From Carposina sasakii (Eukaryota; Arthropoda; Insecta; Lepidoptera; Carposinidae): a stretch of DNA of 64,000 nucleotides. The stretch is taken from positions 1,178,001-1,242,000 of the forward strand of contig CP053157.1 of NCBI GenBank assembly GCA_014607495.2. The letters run 5' to 3'. The number at the start of each line of letters is the position of its first letter. Positions within the stretch are counted from its first letter, which is position 1. This document shows positions 34,767 to 47,902 of the stretch, piece after piece. The notes beneath the pieces are model-generated. The model was not told the DNA's origin. It was given only the letters and a program-made list of their open reading frames with translations, and made no database searches. A program made the translations under genes and the position numbers.

Positions 34767-35154
34767 ACAGGATGATTTTTGGTCGTCAACGTTCCCGAAA
34801 ACTACGGAATCTCCTCATCATCACGATCATTTTTCTCCATGGAAGCATACCTGGGAAGTGTCTGGTTTCCAAAATATTAGGGTCCAAAGTTGAGTAAATA
34901 GACTGAGTTTTTCTGCATAAATGCACATAGACGCGCGTAGCAGGATTTTTTCACGAAAAATAATTAATATCTGTCTATAAAAAAACTAACATAAACACTA
35001 GACACTATAAATTTCGCACGATCAAGGAATTTAAATTTTTTTTCCAAAAAAAAAATTTTTTTCCCAGCATTTTTTTTGGCATAAACTTACTTTATTTCAT
35101 GTATAGAATACGTACCCTTCGTTAAAGGTGGCCACAAAAAAACATCCTGTATAA
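34767..35154 (-). mobile_element. MITE family D, copy 2 (near FMO start codon)
   Basis: It runs from TACAGGATGATTTTTGGTCG to ACATCCTGTA and is the reverse complement of 14552-14946 with small indels. It begins 115 bases upstream of the FMO start codon, inside the putative 5' UTR intron. Confidence 0.75.
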
Positions 35155-36413
35155 GTACATTACCTAGTACATATTGAAATTGAATGAATTTGTAGCTGGA
35201 GCTTTCAAAATAATACTGTCTAAACCTAAATAAGAGAATCTAATTATCGATCAACAAATTTTATCTAAATTACATCAGTCTTACTAACTCAATATGAATT
35301 GAAAAATTTGAAAAAAAAAACAATTAAATGTTATAAATATGTTACGAAAAACCGGCCAAGTGCGAGTGAGACTCACGCACGAAGTACCAATATTATAAAA
35401 GCGTTTGTGTCATAGCAGCCCTTAAATACTTATTAAGCGGGAGTCTCCATTTTAGTAAAAAAAACTGTATTCATTTGTTGTATATTTATAGGGACCCAGA
35501 AAAACAATCAAAAGAAAGACAGTCTGGTCTCACGTGTCTTGTTTCCGACAGGCAAAACAATAGGGTGGACCGATTTCGATGCAGTTTTCAGGAATATATT
35601 GTGAGGTTTCCTTAACTGCCTACATATCTTACCATATTTCCGTGGTATTTTTCCTAAGACATTGAGCATTTAGTTTGTAAACATTTTTATGAACAAGTCA
35701 AAACATAAGATAAGACTTTATGTGACTTCTGTGAGCTTAGTAACAACTATCTCGCGGAGAGAAAATAATTGGTCATTTTAATTAGTATATTTTATCAAGT
35801 TAATTACTACTAGCGGCCGCCTATGACTTTGATCGCGTAAACTATACCATTCCTGAATTTTCCAGTACTGCTGCAACGGAATTTCGGTTATTGATCGAAT
35901 CGTCTTAATTTTCGCAGTATCCCAACCAATACTCATAATAATTAGTGGCCTAAGAACATTTATGCTAGGTGCTCGGGTCTGGTTTCTCGTGGCGATTGTA
36001 GTTAGTGCAAGTGCCTGTTTTCGCAGTTATGATTAGATCCGAGGGTCAGTGGAGGGTTAGGGCCCGGTGGTGGGCGCACCCATAGTGGATTCTTGTAGAT
36101 TATTTTAGCTAACGTAGGTGCTTAATACTTTCAGTTAACCCTTTACTTTACCATGAATTGCCCTCGGGGTGACATTAGACGGATTGCAATGTTACATATT
36201 TACTTTAGAATACGCAAGTACGTACATACATACATATATAGATCGACAACGAAGTTCATTTTTAATTTGTTAAGTTATCGAGCTGAACTTTTTTTTCGAA
36301 AATCATCTATTGGTCAGTTTTGTTTTTAAGCTCTAATAGGATATCTCCAGAAAGCCTAACTGGTCATTCAACGGGCATTATTTTTGCCGGAATGACTACC
36401 CCACTAAAGGAGG

Positions 36414-36600
36414 TGAGGTGGGCAGCAGCGCCTCCCGTGTTGACAACATAGTCCAAAATACAAACTGCGGTCACCAACCCGCCTGCCCAGCGTGGTGACT
36501 ATGGGGAAATATCCACCATGGCAGTCTTGTGGCGTGCCCTGGGGGAGGCCTACGTCCAGCAGTGGACTGCAATAGGGTGATGATGATGACCATTATTTTA
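36414..36600 (+). mobile_element. SINE-like 248-bp family, 5'-truncated copy
   Basis: The copy begins within the family at GGTGAGGTGGGCAGCAGCG and runs through CACCAACCCGCCTGCCCAG to GTCCAGCAGTGGACTGCAAT and a short (TGA)n tail. It lies upstream of the FMO start codon, between it and the possible 5' UTR exon. Confidence 0.75.
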
Positions 36601-37036
36601 TTAGTCAAGTCAGTGGTAATAATAATCACATGATTTCTCTCGACATTCGTCATCACCTGGAGGGCAGAAAGAAAATATTTTTCCCCAACCAGTAAGGATG
36701 GTTTCTCATCGCGAATAGTTTTTTGCCAATGATCCCAATTATGAATTGTCAGTGGAGGGTACCTGAACGAGTTGGGCGAACAGCAGTTAAGAAATTTTGA
36801 CTTCCGAATATTAATGACCGATACATGAAAGTGTGAAGACACATTGTAAATTTTATTATTTCGATCAACTTAAAAATTGATCTTTAGATTCCATTGCCTG
36901 ATAGAAATTAATATATACAGAATGTAACAATAGGGGTATATTAAGCGAAAAGCTATGAAAATAGCTCACTATAAAGAACCTGTCCTCAAAATTTGTGACT
37001 CGAAATGACATTCACGTTTATTTCAAGACTACCTAG

Positions 37037-37215
37037 TGGATGCCCGCGACTCCGTCCACGTGGACTGCAGAAAAAACAAAATGTCGAAATTACCGGGATA
37101 AAAACATTTCCCCGGGATAAAAAGTAGCCTATATGTTATGTGGGACCTGTCACAATACATTCCTGAAAGCTGCATCGAAATCGGTCCAGTCATTTCTGAG
37201 ATTAGCGTGCACAAA
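37037..37215 (-). repeat. Common lepidopteran-type interspersed repeat
   Basis: The segment contains GCCCGCGACTCCGTCCACGT, AAAAAGTAGCCTATATGTTA and ATCGAAATCGGTCCAGTCAT, words I associate with widely dispersed repeat tails in moth and butterfly genomes. Related sequence appears around 50961-50990 and 61130-61200. Confidence 0.5.
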
Positions 37216-37480
37216 CATCGATCCGTTACAATTATATTATATGTATAATAATAAATGTATGAATATTCCTGAGTAGGCATTCTCTATTCTATCTAGAAAT
37301 AATAAGCTTGTGACTTCGTGTCTCAAATATTGCAATAGATTCTGTATCGTGCGCTATTTTCATAGCATTTCCCTTAATATACTCCTTTTGCTACACCATG
37401 TATAGTTAAGTAGAGTTGTCAGTTAAGGGAATGATTCTCACTTTCTCAACAGCTGTATAAGCTGTTGTACTATGAATTTT

Positions 37481-37735
37481 GACGACCGATTGGTGTAGTT
37501 GGTAGTGACCCTGCCTGCGACGCCATAGGTCCTGGGTTCGAATCCTGGTAGGTGCAGACATTGATATGATGAATATCGATGTTTGTTTCCGAGTCATGGA
37601 TGTTTATATACTTATCTATGTATTTATATACCGTTGTTTAGTACCCACGACACAAGACCTTAGGGATCTTAGTGTGGGACTAGGTCAATGTGTTGTGAAA
37701 TGTGTAAAAAAAAAAAATAAAAAAAATAAAAAAAA
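37481..37735 (+). mobile_element. tRNA-derived SINE, full copy
   Basis: The tRNA-like head has an A-box region (TTGGTGTAGTTGGTAGTGAC) and a perfect B-box, GGTTCGAATCC, at 37535-37545. A unique body (GATATGATGAATATCGATGT, CTTAGGGATCTTAGTGTGGG) and an A-rich tail follow. A second copy is at 57060-57288 and a head-only copy at 55087-55170. Confidence 0.8.
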
Positions 37736-38156
37736 TGTCAAATATTATACGCAATATTTTTTAATGATCTGATTTTTTATAATGAAAATGACTTTATTTA
37801 TAACCTCAGATAATGTTTGGTTTATACTAGTAGGCATGTATTCTGTGCCCTCATTTAGTAAAAAGATAAAAATAAAATGTCTTGAACTTTTTCTAATCTT
37901 GAAGTACTCGTATCACTACAGCAATGACCTAAAGTAAGATAATTTCAAATGTCCCGAGTGAGTAAATGTGTATTAATTAAGTAATCCGTGGTAAAGTTAC
38001 ATTTCGCCTACCTAAGTACTCGGTATCTAGGTACTAACTATCTAGAAACCTATGAAATATTAATATGGAATGGACTATCGTATGATGTAATCTTTTCATA
38101 ACTTTACCTACTCTTGTGGGTCACATTTCAAATAACTTCGTATACTTAATGCAGTG

Positions 38157-38206
<50 letters not shown>
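38157..38206 (+). repeat. (CTTT)n microsatellite
   Basis: About twelve uninterrupted CTTT units, a simple tandem repeat about 3.5 kb upstream of the FMO start codon. Confidence 0.95.
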
Positions 38207-38918
38207 ATTAGATTTTTATTGACACTGAATAGTTAAAGCATGCGATGACTGGATTATTCCGTTAGGTATGTACCTTTATGTAAGTAGGTAGGTGGCATTG
38301 CATCGGAAGGGCTGAATTTGGTTGACATTTTGATTTCAACCACCGGCGCCCTCTGATTACGTAAAAGCAATAGCAAAGACGAATCCGCGCGAGCGCGATA
38401 ATTGAGTGTAGTTATAGAAATGTGATGACATGACGCCGATTATTTTCTTCTAACTTTTTTTATGTAGGTAGTCGGGATAATAATCTTACACTACTGGGCA
38501 AAGGCCTCATGAATATCATCTACTTATACACGATGAAGCAAAAAGGATATGTTAAACGAAAAGCTATCATTACAGCCCACTAGGACCTATCCACTTGGTT
38601 ACATCCTGTAAACGTTATGCCATACACCGTTGATTAGATGCCCGTGAGTTTCCCGTAAACCCATAATTTCTATAAACTACCTACCTTGAACTGGTATTTA
38701 ATTAAGCTCACCTAACTATACCTACTATCACCAACTTAGGTATCTGGGCCAGTAAACTAAGTATAGAAACTTATCTAATTTCACTGTTAGTAATCAGTAT
38801 CTACAAGAAACAGACCTTCGGATTTTTTAGATTGTAGGAAGCCTAAAGAATTGCATAAAAACAATTAAGTAAATTAATTTGTTACAATCTCTCCCGGAAC
38901 ATAATGAAAAATTCTTAC

Positions 38919-39060
38919 CTGTGTCTTTCCAAAAATAAACAATAAAACACAAACTTTACACACAATCACGTAACTAAAAAATCACTTTTTATCAAATAAG
39001 TCAGTCCAATTAATATTTTGTCGAGGGTAGATCAGTCAGTCGGTTAGTAAATGAAAACAG
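38919..39060 (-). other. Possible FMO 5' UTR exon and promoter area
   Basis: On the minus strand a strong donor (GACACAG followed by GTAAGAAT) ends at 38919. It would join the acceptor just before the FMO start codon at 34653 across a 4.3-kb intron. Upstream, a TTTATAAG box lies near 39127-39134. The left boundary and the start site are guesses. This is inferred only from splice-site quality and position. Confidence 0.35.
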
Positions 39061-42000
39061 ATGTAGTTAGGTACTAAGCACGCAGCAACGTCTGGCGTTC
39101 AAATGCGGATTGAGCGGCGTGGCCGAGCTTATAAATCATCGAGGCGCATGCTGCATCTGAACTACTTTCCTCTGCTATTTTATGTGTTGCTGGTATCTGT
39201 TTCATTGACGGAGATTTTCTTTAAGTACTTACAACTTGTAGAAAAAGACTGTAGTAAAAAAGACTGGACCCTTGAGACCTACGTGTAGTGGTGCTTAATT
39301 TTTTAGATTATTATAATGTAATTTAAATTATAATTATCATCTAGGATGTAGGTACATATATCTGACTAAACGAATGCCAAATCCTTACAACATGGACCAA
39401 AAAATTTCTATAGGTTACTACTTAAATACAAATTAGATCCCAAATGCAAAAAAATACATTTCCTATATCGATCTTTACTAGTATAGGTGTACCTAGATAA
39501 GGATGCCTTCATCTGTAAGTAGACCCATGGTGGACCATGGGCAATGAATAGAAGTGAAGATAGATGAACGTAACTAAGCATACATGAGGTAGGTAGGTAG
39601 ATACTTTATTATGACCTATGTACGAAAGTATACTTATGGTATACTTATATGTTATACGTAGCAAGGAAATAACTAACTGTACGCTGGGATTACCTAATGC
39701 TAATAGTCATTATGTTAGTCTAAAGTCAAAGATCACAAGTGCAAGACCAAAACCTAAGCCGGAAAGGGTCAGTTAGAACTCAACTTAATAAATGCTTGTT
39801 TACTTGCATGATAAGTAATTAAATAAACGCATAGCTTTATTTATCTATAGGTGAAATTATTTTTTTCCATCTCTGAGAGTGAAAACTAGTGCTAAAGATG
39901 TGATATTGCTGTAAAAGAATTTCCTTTCCATTTTACCTTAATGTAGGTAGAATGTAGATAGGTCCTATCTACCATAGAAAAAGGCGCAATGCAAGGTCTT
40001 TGTTACCTACCATTCCAAAATTATATTTTTTATTAATTAAAATGATCATCATCTCTATATAGATTTCGTAATAACATTTCTATAGAGTTCAGAAATATGT
40101 ATAGTCAGCACTATTTTAGGGTTCCGTTTTCAAAGGTCGGGATCACAAAATGTCTAGGCTTAGCTTCATCCATTGATCTAATTATTAACCATACAATATA
40201 ACTACTGTATTACTTATGTAAAGTTAAAAATTGTTATTTACCATAATAATCTTCCATACAAAGTTTGTCGCAAATTTTATCACCACACCTCTGCCCTACA
40301 TAAATTTTGATTATGGTAAGTTACAAATGATTGCAAAGCAAAGATTGTTTACACCGATATTACACCTTATGACCAAGGTAAGGGGGATCGAAACGCTGTC
40401 GCAGAATTAGATGACGAAACTATCACGTGCGTTGCGTATATTTTTGTCGTGAAAGAGAGAGCGATATAAACATTAGGTCTCTCTTTTGTAATAGTAAAAA
40501 TCGAGCATGGAGGAAACTTGCTTAGTCGGTGACCAACCAAAATGGCAAGAATTTATGAGTAAGGGTGCATGCCTCTTTAAATAGGTAGTACATACCTACT
40601 ACCTTATTATGCCTTTAGAATGTAAAATAACAGAAAAAATATTTAGAGGCTTTCTCTAAATATTTTTACAGAACTATTCACTGATCTTTTACATTTGACC
40701 CGCTATGTTAAATGTGCCTGAAAGATCTTATTCGAGATCCCGCAGCCCTGGTTACCCCACTTTTGCGAAACACAGCCATGTGCATAAAAATTTCTTTCAG
40801 GGTTCCACATTGATTTGTTTCGTTTGGTTGTTTTTTGGTCTCAATTTCCATCCAGCTTGGTTTTCTCTTATCTAATTGTATCTATACCTATACCTTATAT
40901 AAATAACGTAAGAAAAATCCATAAACTTAAAATCGCAATTGGTATTTTCAAAATTATAATACGGATAGTTAGTACAAATATATACTATGGCCGGTGTATT
41001 TATTATTTATGATTTGTATCTGCTGCACGTTGTGCGTCATCTGATGCAATAAACTATAGTATCACATAAGCAAGAAATCGTTGAATGGGTTTGTATTTTA
41101 TTTGGGTAGTTTATTTATAGGATTTATAATATTGTGTAACATTATTATGATTCTCATTTACGCCTTATTAATTACTTGAATAGTGGTAAAAGCTAAAGCT
41201 CGCATAATTTTATTTCTTACAGACGATTTTAAGTGAACTTTTGAGACTAGTAAAAATGGGGATTATTATTGTTTCTTATCAAATTCATATAGAATTACAT
41301 TTTATATAAATATATAAATAGTTATTATTATGTTCGGTTACACCTATGTCGTAGTTTACACGGCGCACTTCGGATGACCTTAAGATCGCGGCTGATGCAA
41401 TATATTAACGTCTTTCACCTACTAAAGAATCCGGCAACAGGACAGTTTATTTTCAAATTTATTCATTCATGTAACACAAACAAAGAGTTGCAGCTACCTA
41501 TATATACGTCTAGGTGTTAGGTATGTTATGTATGGCATATAAAATGATTGATTTCTCATAAAGAATGCAGGAAAATGCAGTTTTACTGTTATATTAGATA
41601 CTAATACAAAATAATCCTAAGTATTTTTATCATAAATATGACGTTAATAGATTTTAATGTTTAGTATAAGTATATTCTTTCACGAAAAACGATTTTTGAT
41701 AATACTTGGCAATATTTACCTACATAGGCTAATTTATAAGCAATTTAGTTTAAAAGTGAAGTAAGGAAGGATTACCTACCACAGATTTAATAGTACCTAA
41801 AAGTATCTATAATGTACCTATACGCAATAATAATATAGAAACCCTCTTATTCTTATTTATGAGTTATTATTTAGTTAGGTAATGTATATACTTACCTATT
41901 TTATTATTAAGTACTTAATTTATAACATAAGTTTACAAAACATTTTAATTACTGTAATGTAATCTATGTAGTCATATAATTATTCGATGTAAATATTTAT

Positions 42001-43687
42001 AAATTCGCGAATGTTCCTATATTCGCACATCTGTTAATATAAAATAAAACTGGTTATTATCGGTTGTAGGTGTCATACTTATAGTTATAATATACCTACT
42101 ATTAAGATATTGGAAGAAATGTACTTGTACATACAAGGTGTCATCCTCTATAGGTACATTAAATATTGCTTCGCATACAGTGTATGTATATACCTAAATA
42201 CATACTATGCAGTGTATAGTGAAGTGATTCTAGTACGTACCTACATAAAACTCTGACCTGTGATATAATAGAGAGAGGTACATAGAGCTAGGTGTTTGTG
42301 TTTATGCTCCTCTTTATCTTACGAGTAATAGCAAATTTCCAATTAAGGAAAATTACTACGTTGCGGATCAATAAACAAAAACAGCTTATTTTTCCCCATT
42401 TAATCTCAAAATCTTGTTATGAAATGTTATGACAAATCATAATCTAGGATCCAAGTAAATTTATACAACCGTAGCAGCTACTTGACTATGTTGTCAGCAC
42501 GGGAGGCGCTGCTGCTAGGGTTGCCAACTCTTATACACAGATTTACGGGACAGTCGGGTTAAATATGCGGGACCAGAGCAAGAAAAACGGGACACACCTA
42601 CAAATGGGAAGTTTCTAAACATTTTTATAGACAAATAAATATTTTGTGATTTTATAATGCAAATGGAGGTCTAATTCCATTGTAACAAGTAGTGGCGTAC
42701 GAGTATCTGAGATATTTTTTGTGTTAACCCAGCCGATAGTAGGTTGCTAGGTATACCTATTTTGCTTGATACTCTTCGTCTCTTAGAACAATCATGAAAA
42801 CGCGAGCGTAATAATTCACAAATCCCCAAAATGAACCTTCGATTAACCAGTGTCAAAACGGCGATGGCGCCTTACATATCCATAATATTTGGTCGATTGG
42901 TTGAGTGATTGACACACACACATAGTACGTAATAACGAGTGAAGAGAAGGAATGAGAATGATTTGAATAATATTTAACCTAATATTACTCATAAATTATT
43001 TATATTTCATTGACGATGAATCAGTCAGGTAACAAGTATACGAGTATTAAACTAGTAGGTACTTAGATTATTGAATATTCAAGAATCCTACCTAAGTTAA
43101 AATTAGACATTAATATTAATGCCGTAAAGATAGATAAAGAAAGTTTATTGTTTGTGCCTCGTGAAGAAGAGATAACCAGTGCTTTCCGATAAAACTGCTT
43201 TGATAGGACTTGACCCACTTTTGTTAATTTATTTTGTGACGTCAGTTCAAAGGATTTACTTATTATTTGACGTAAAATGATAGATAACCTATGATGACGG
43301 AAAGCCAATGCCTATTTTGACTTTGTGATTATCAACCGTTATTTTTTCATTTGAGGTCACCGCATCACAAAAAGAGGCAGTAATAACCACATAATCTAAT
43401 AGTATAAAGTAAGTAATATAAAACATACAGACGATGTTGCAGGGGTCTACAAGCAGACGCCGGCAACATCGTCCTCGTGGACATTATGTACCTATACCTA
43501 TTATAATAATTCTTTATTGTACACAGAAAAAAACACATAAGATACAATATTTTATAGATAATGTACAAAGGCGAGCTTATCTCTAACAGAGATTTCTTCC
43601 AGCAAACCATTTAATGTAAAGTTATTAGCGAAGAAAAAGGAAATCATACGTGCACAACCAAATAATAATAAAAACAATGTACTTGAT
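39061..43687. other. Gene-free repeat-bearing intergenic DNA
   Basis: AT-rich sequence without a supportable gene. I see fragments of dispersed family C (40670-40765, reversed), a fragment of the 248-bp SINE-like family near 42485-42520 and nothing else recognisable. Short open frames (for example 39103-39288, 43063-43308) have no domain and random-looking composition. Confidence 0.6.
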
Positions 43688-44030
43688 ATACAGGGTGTTT
43701 GTGACAGCCGGGCAAATGTTGATACCATGACTTCAGACCATGATTCTGAGGCGTAAAACACTGAAAATTTTCGCAGGAAAATTCCAAAATTTTCCGACAT
43801 TTTTATCAAATTTTCAGGAAAAAAATGGTTTAGTTCGTTTAATTAGGCCTTAGACAATGTCTTAAAAATAAAATTTACACCAAAAGATGATTTCCAAAAA
43901 AAAAGTTGCCCTTAATATGTTCAAGTAACTGATCAACCCTAATGGAGAGTCACATGTGATCCAAAAACAACAATGTGTCACACAATAACCAATAAGCCCA
44001 TTTAATTAGTCACAGGATCGATCCATTGAA
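43688..44030. mobile_element. Element family E with TACAGGGTG end, copy 1
   Basis: It begins TACAGGGTGTTTGTGACAGC and shares CTGAAAATTTTCGCAGGAAA, GGAGAGTCACATGTGATCCA and TAAGCCCATTTAATTAGTCA with the reverse complement of 63515-63878. A short fragment of the same end occurs at 49735-49773. Confidence 0.65.
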
Positions 44031-44903
44031 TTCAAATTCAAATTTTTTCAAATTCAAAATCATATATTCGACATGAAAGCATTAACACTTGTTTGTCGAT
44101 TGTCTAATTATATGTTACTTTCTATGTTCGCACCCCAAAAATGAAACCGCTACCAAACAAAAAGGAGGTGAATTTAAACAACCCAAAAATAAATAAATCG
44201 CAAAGCTTTTGCTTTGGCAACGGTCACCACCACAAGGTGCGATTTGTTACGGTCTGTCAGGCATAAGTTAGCGATTCGGGGCTTAATAGCCACCAACGTG
44301 GAGCTAATAAGAGTTAAGGTCGCCTAAAGACGAAATCCAGGAGAGCTGCTACACAGTTCTCCTTTATGGCAAAACCAACATTAGGTCTGACACACCGCAT
44401 GATTCTACTATTACTGTTACACTATCTCAGTGAAGTGTCACTGCTTGGAAAAAGAAATAGCAAGAAAACTCCCAGCGACACAGTCAAAACTAAGTAACAT
44501 ATTAACAAAAGAATCTTACATTGGATTAGATATTAGATAATCATAGTAACACTTAACTCACTTAGTGTGTATAAATTCAATTATCATAACACAATTAATT
44601 TAAATTCATTTAAATTAGATACCCACTTACACAAAGTAAGTACAGGTCCATGTCAAATTTAAACTGTATAAATAAAAATAAAAATGTGTACACAGAGTAC
44701 AAGTCAATTTCAAATAAATATCTACTAAACTAAACTATAAAATGTAAAAAAATATATATTTGTGTACAATAGTACAAGTCGACGGTAAAATGTGAACAGA
44801 AGAGCAAACGTGGCATTCAGAACTTAAATATATAATACCTATAGCTGGTAATAACATCAGAATGAAGAAGTCATGCATGATACACTATAGCGCTTCTGGT
44901 CAC
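44031..44903. other. Short intergenic stretch before retrotransposon
   Basis: AT-rich DNA. A few CAAATTCAAATT words near 44035-44060 echo the tail repeat of the neighbouring retrotransposon. I see no gene. Confidence 0.5.
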
Positions 44904-45100
44904 ATTCAAATTCAAATTCAAATTCAAATATTTTATTTCGGATATTACTCCATAGTGGTTAGTATGAGATGACTTATATATTATGTTAGTAAACAGTTAT
45001 AAATAAAATAAAATGACAATTAAATACAAACTATTGAACATAAATTAAAATTACATTAAATTAATTCAATTAAATAATAATAATAGTAACAGAATTGGGC

Positions 45101-47902
45101 TTAATTAAGGACCCAACTTGTGCACCTGTGTAACCGCATCCACCTCTCCATTAGAGGGGAGTCCCACCTGCTGGCTAACACATTCAGTATGCTGTTTGAA
45201 CTGCTCCGAACGCGGTATAGCAAGGACGCACTACGCATTCTGATAATTGCGTAAAAACAATTTGTATGCGCCTCCGCGAACATGGTAGATGCGCTACAGT
45301 ATCGGGGCAGTCCAAACAACACCCTAAACGCATTATTATATTGGACACGAAGGGCCTCATATGCTCGCTGCGTGTAGCTAACCCACAGACTGCACGTGTA
45401 GAATGACTGGCAATAGGCTTTAAAAAGCGTCAGTTTTACATCATTGCTACAGCGAGCGAATCGGCGAGCCAACATGTTACAGCGTACACACAGAGCCCTT
45501 CGCTCCCTCTCGATGTCCAGGTCATCGTTAAGCTTACTGGTGACCCAATGCCCCAGATACTTAAATTTATCAACCATTTCTAACGGTTTCCCACAAAGTG
45601 TCACTGGAGGAAGTTTCTCATAACACCTGCTTCCGGCTTTGAATACCATTAGCTGACTTTTTTGGGAATTATATCTGAGTCCGTGGGCCACCGCATAAGA
45701 CTCACAGACATGTAGAAGCTTTCTCAATGCGCCGACCGATGGACTCAGCAGCACCATATCATCAGCGTAGCTGATATTGTTCACACAAATACCTTCTATA
45801 TGGCAACCGATATTAGTGCTGCCGAGTTCACCGATCAGCTTATTCATGTACAGGTTAAAGAGTTTTGGCGAGGTCAACCCGCCCTGTCTCACTCCACACT
45901 CCAACCTGTACACGTCCGAGTTCGAATTTGCCCACCTTACACTATTCGTTTGATTGTTGTACCAATATTGAAAGACTGAAGTAATCTCAGGCGGCAGCTC
46001 GGTATCTTGCCGCATCTTATGCCAGAGTGTATTATATGAGACCAGGTCAAATGCCTTCGATAAGTCCAAAAAGCAGGCAAATACTGGCGTTTTCCTGTCC
46101 GTGTAATACTGAACAGTTTGCTTAAGGCACATGATTGCACTTTCAGTAGATAAACCTGGCCTAAATCCAAATTGTGCATCATGCAAAACCAGGTGTTTAC
46201 TTAACTGCCTGTCAAGCAAACTGTCCAATACCTTTGCCATTATTGTGGCCAGAGATATAGGCCTGTAATTAGACATCTCGGAGGCATCCGCAGTTTTACC
46301 TTTCAATATTGGAACAACAACAGTATGCATCAGGTCCTTCGGCAAGTATGAGTGAGTCACGCACAAATTATAAAACATGGCCAGAACCCTTGAGATATGC
46401 ACTCCGGCGTACCTAAGGTGCTCGATGCTCAGACCGTCATGCCCTGGAGACTTTCCCTTACCCATTTTCCTAATGACAGATGCAATGTCACTCGCTGTAA
46501 AACGTACAGTGATGTTTTCGTGACGTTTCTCAATATCGAACACCTGTTGTGGCGCCTGTGCTAGCGGTGCCGGTACTCTAAAGTGCCGTTGAAATGCAAT
46601 CGCTATATCCTCCGGTCTCTGCATGCCAGCTACACTCACGGGCAGGCTCGGCTTGGGGTTCAGCTTATTAGTGTTTTTCCAAAATTCACTGAAATTTTTA
46701 TCATTATGATTTTTTGCTATAATATCCATTTTGATTTGTTGTTCATTTTCTTGACAGTACTTTAACTTAGCCTTAAATATTTTTCGCGTTTCACACATTT
46801 TAGAATAGACAAAACCCGACTTAAATTTGCCATACAACAACCACTGCCGAAACCAAAACCTTGCCTCCCCGTGAGCGTCACTCACGAATTTATTCCACCC
46901 CGTCACATTCTTATATTTCTTACGCCCCTTTCTACAAGAAATACTATTCTCAGCAGCTGATTGCAATACAGAAGTGATGCGGTTATACAAGTTATCTAAC
47001 ATTAGCCTGTGATCGACATTACAACATGACTTATCGGCACAGTCACAAAGTTCCACTGGAAAGTCAATTAATCGCAATCCCGAGTTACAATACTGCTGAT
47101 ATTTTTCTATTTGTACGATATCCCTTTCACCCCATATGACAGGATTGCGGGCCATCTCCGGCTGAGATATTTTACATGTCAATAACTCAATATCACATTC
47201 GATTAGAAGTGGGTGGTGATCAGACCAGTAAACATCATATAAGACAGATATGTTAACAATTGAGCGTCGCGCAGCGCTTGTCACCACACAGTGATCAAGC
47301 CATCGCAGGACACCCGCGCGCGAGTCACTTACATATGTATAGGTATCACTAGGTAGCAACTCAATATCAACACAAGACCACGATTGCTCATTACAAAAAT
47401 CTAAGAGTTCAACATAAAAGTTCTCACCTGGATGCGCGTTGTAGTCACCTACCACATACACATATTCAATGTTATTACTCTGAACAATCGCATTAATTTC
47501 ACTTAAGCACTCAGTGAATTCTACAAGATTGATCTTCTCATCCGTTGGCATATACACAGAAACAACTAATAGAGAACGATCTCCCATCACTATCTTTATA
47601 GCTATTAGACGCACACTGCTACACTCTAATATGGATACACACGGAAAAACATCTTTTCTCCACAATACGGCTACTCCACCATATGGCCTTCCCCGCATAA
47701 TTTCATAGGAGGGGTCCATCGACGACTTGCCCGCGTAAGCAAAATTATTATCTATGCTGCCAAGAAATGATATGTTGTGTTGGTACAGCCAAGTTTCCTG
47801 GAGTACTATGATGTCCGACTTGTGACAGAGGTTCCTTACACACTCAACTGAGCGTATAATATTTTTACAATTGAAACTCACAATCCTTAGTTTTGAGACC
47901 AT
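45101..47902 (-). CDS. Retrotransposon ORF2: APE-type endonuclease + reverse transcriptase (933 aa)
   Basis: An uninterrupted 933-residue frame. Residues 1-235 form an apurinic-type endonuclease with SFNCKN (N11), QETW (E36), GDYNAHPG (D153, N155) and the catalytic SDHHPL (D228, H229). The reverse transcriptase follows: GKSPGHDGLSIEHLRYAG, NYRPISLATIMAKVLDSLLD, FLDLSKAFDLVSYNTLW, GVRQGGLTSPKLFNLYMNKL, the catalytic YADD around residue 712 and KFKYLGHWV. A C-terminal region typical of LINE ORF2 ends the protein. All key residues are present and there are no stops or frameshifts, suggesting a recent insertion. The ATG overlaps the ORF1 stop by one base. It shows no RNase H domain. Confidence 0.95.
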   Translation of the reverse strand: MVSKLRIVSFNCKNIIRSVECVRNLCHKSDIIVLQETWLYQHNISFLGSIDNNFAYAGKSSMDPSYEIMRGRPYGGVAVLWRKDVFPCVSILECSSVRLIAIKIVMGDRSLLVVSVYMPTDEKINLVEFTECLSEINAIVQSNNIEYVYVVGDYNAHPGENFYVELLDFCNEQSWSCVDIELLPSDTYTYVSDSRAGVLRWLDHCVVTSAARRSIVNISVLYDVYWSDHHPLLIECDIELLTCKISQPEMARNPVIWGERDIVQIEKYQQYCNSGLRLIDFPVELCDCADKSCCNVDHRLMLDNLYNRITSVLQSAAENSISCRKGRKKYKNVTGWNKFVSDAHGEARFWFRQWLLYGKFKSGFVYSKMCETRKIFKAKLKYCQENEQQIKMDIIAKNHNDKNFSEFWKNTNKLNPKPSLPVSVAGMQRPEDIAIAFQRHFRVPAPLAQAPQQVFDIEKRHENITVRFTASDIASVIRKMGKGKSPGHDGLSIEHLRYAGVHISRVLAMFYNLCVTHSYLPKDLMHTVVVPILKGKTADASEMSNYRPISLATIMAKVLDSLLDRQLSKHLVLHDAQFGFRPGLSTESAIMCLKQTVQYYTDRKTPVFACFLDLSKAFDLVSYNTLWHKMRQDTELPPEITSVFQYWYNNQTNSVRWANSNSDVYRLECGVRQGGLTSPKLFNLYMNKLIGELGSTNIGCHIEGICVNNISYADDMVLLSPSVGALRKLLHVCESYAVAHGLRYNSQKSQLMVFKAGSRCYEKLPPVTLCGKPLEMVDKFKYLGHWVTSKLNDDLDIERERRALCVRCNMLARRFARCSNDVKLTLFKAYCQSFYTCSLWVSYTQRAYEALRVQYNNAFRVLFGLPRYCSASTMFAEAHTNCFYAIIRMRSASLLYRVRSSSNSILNVLASRWDSPLMERWMRLHRCTSWVLN

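Noticed and set aside
37481..37560. Possible tRNA gene with A and B boxes
   Set aside because: No acceptor-stem pairing or anticodon arm can be formed, and the same head with the same body recurs at 57060-57288, so it is a SINE.
39103..39288. Small plus-strand frame near the FMO 5' end
   Set aside because: Short, without domain, and antisense to the likely FMO promoter; no supporting signal.
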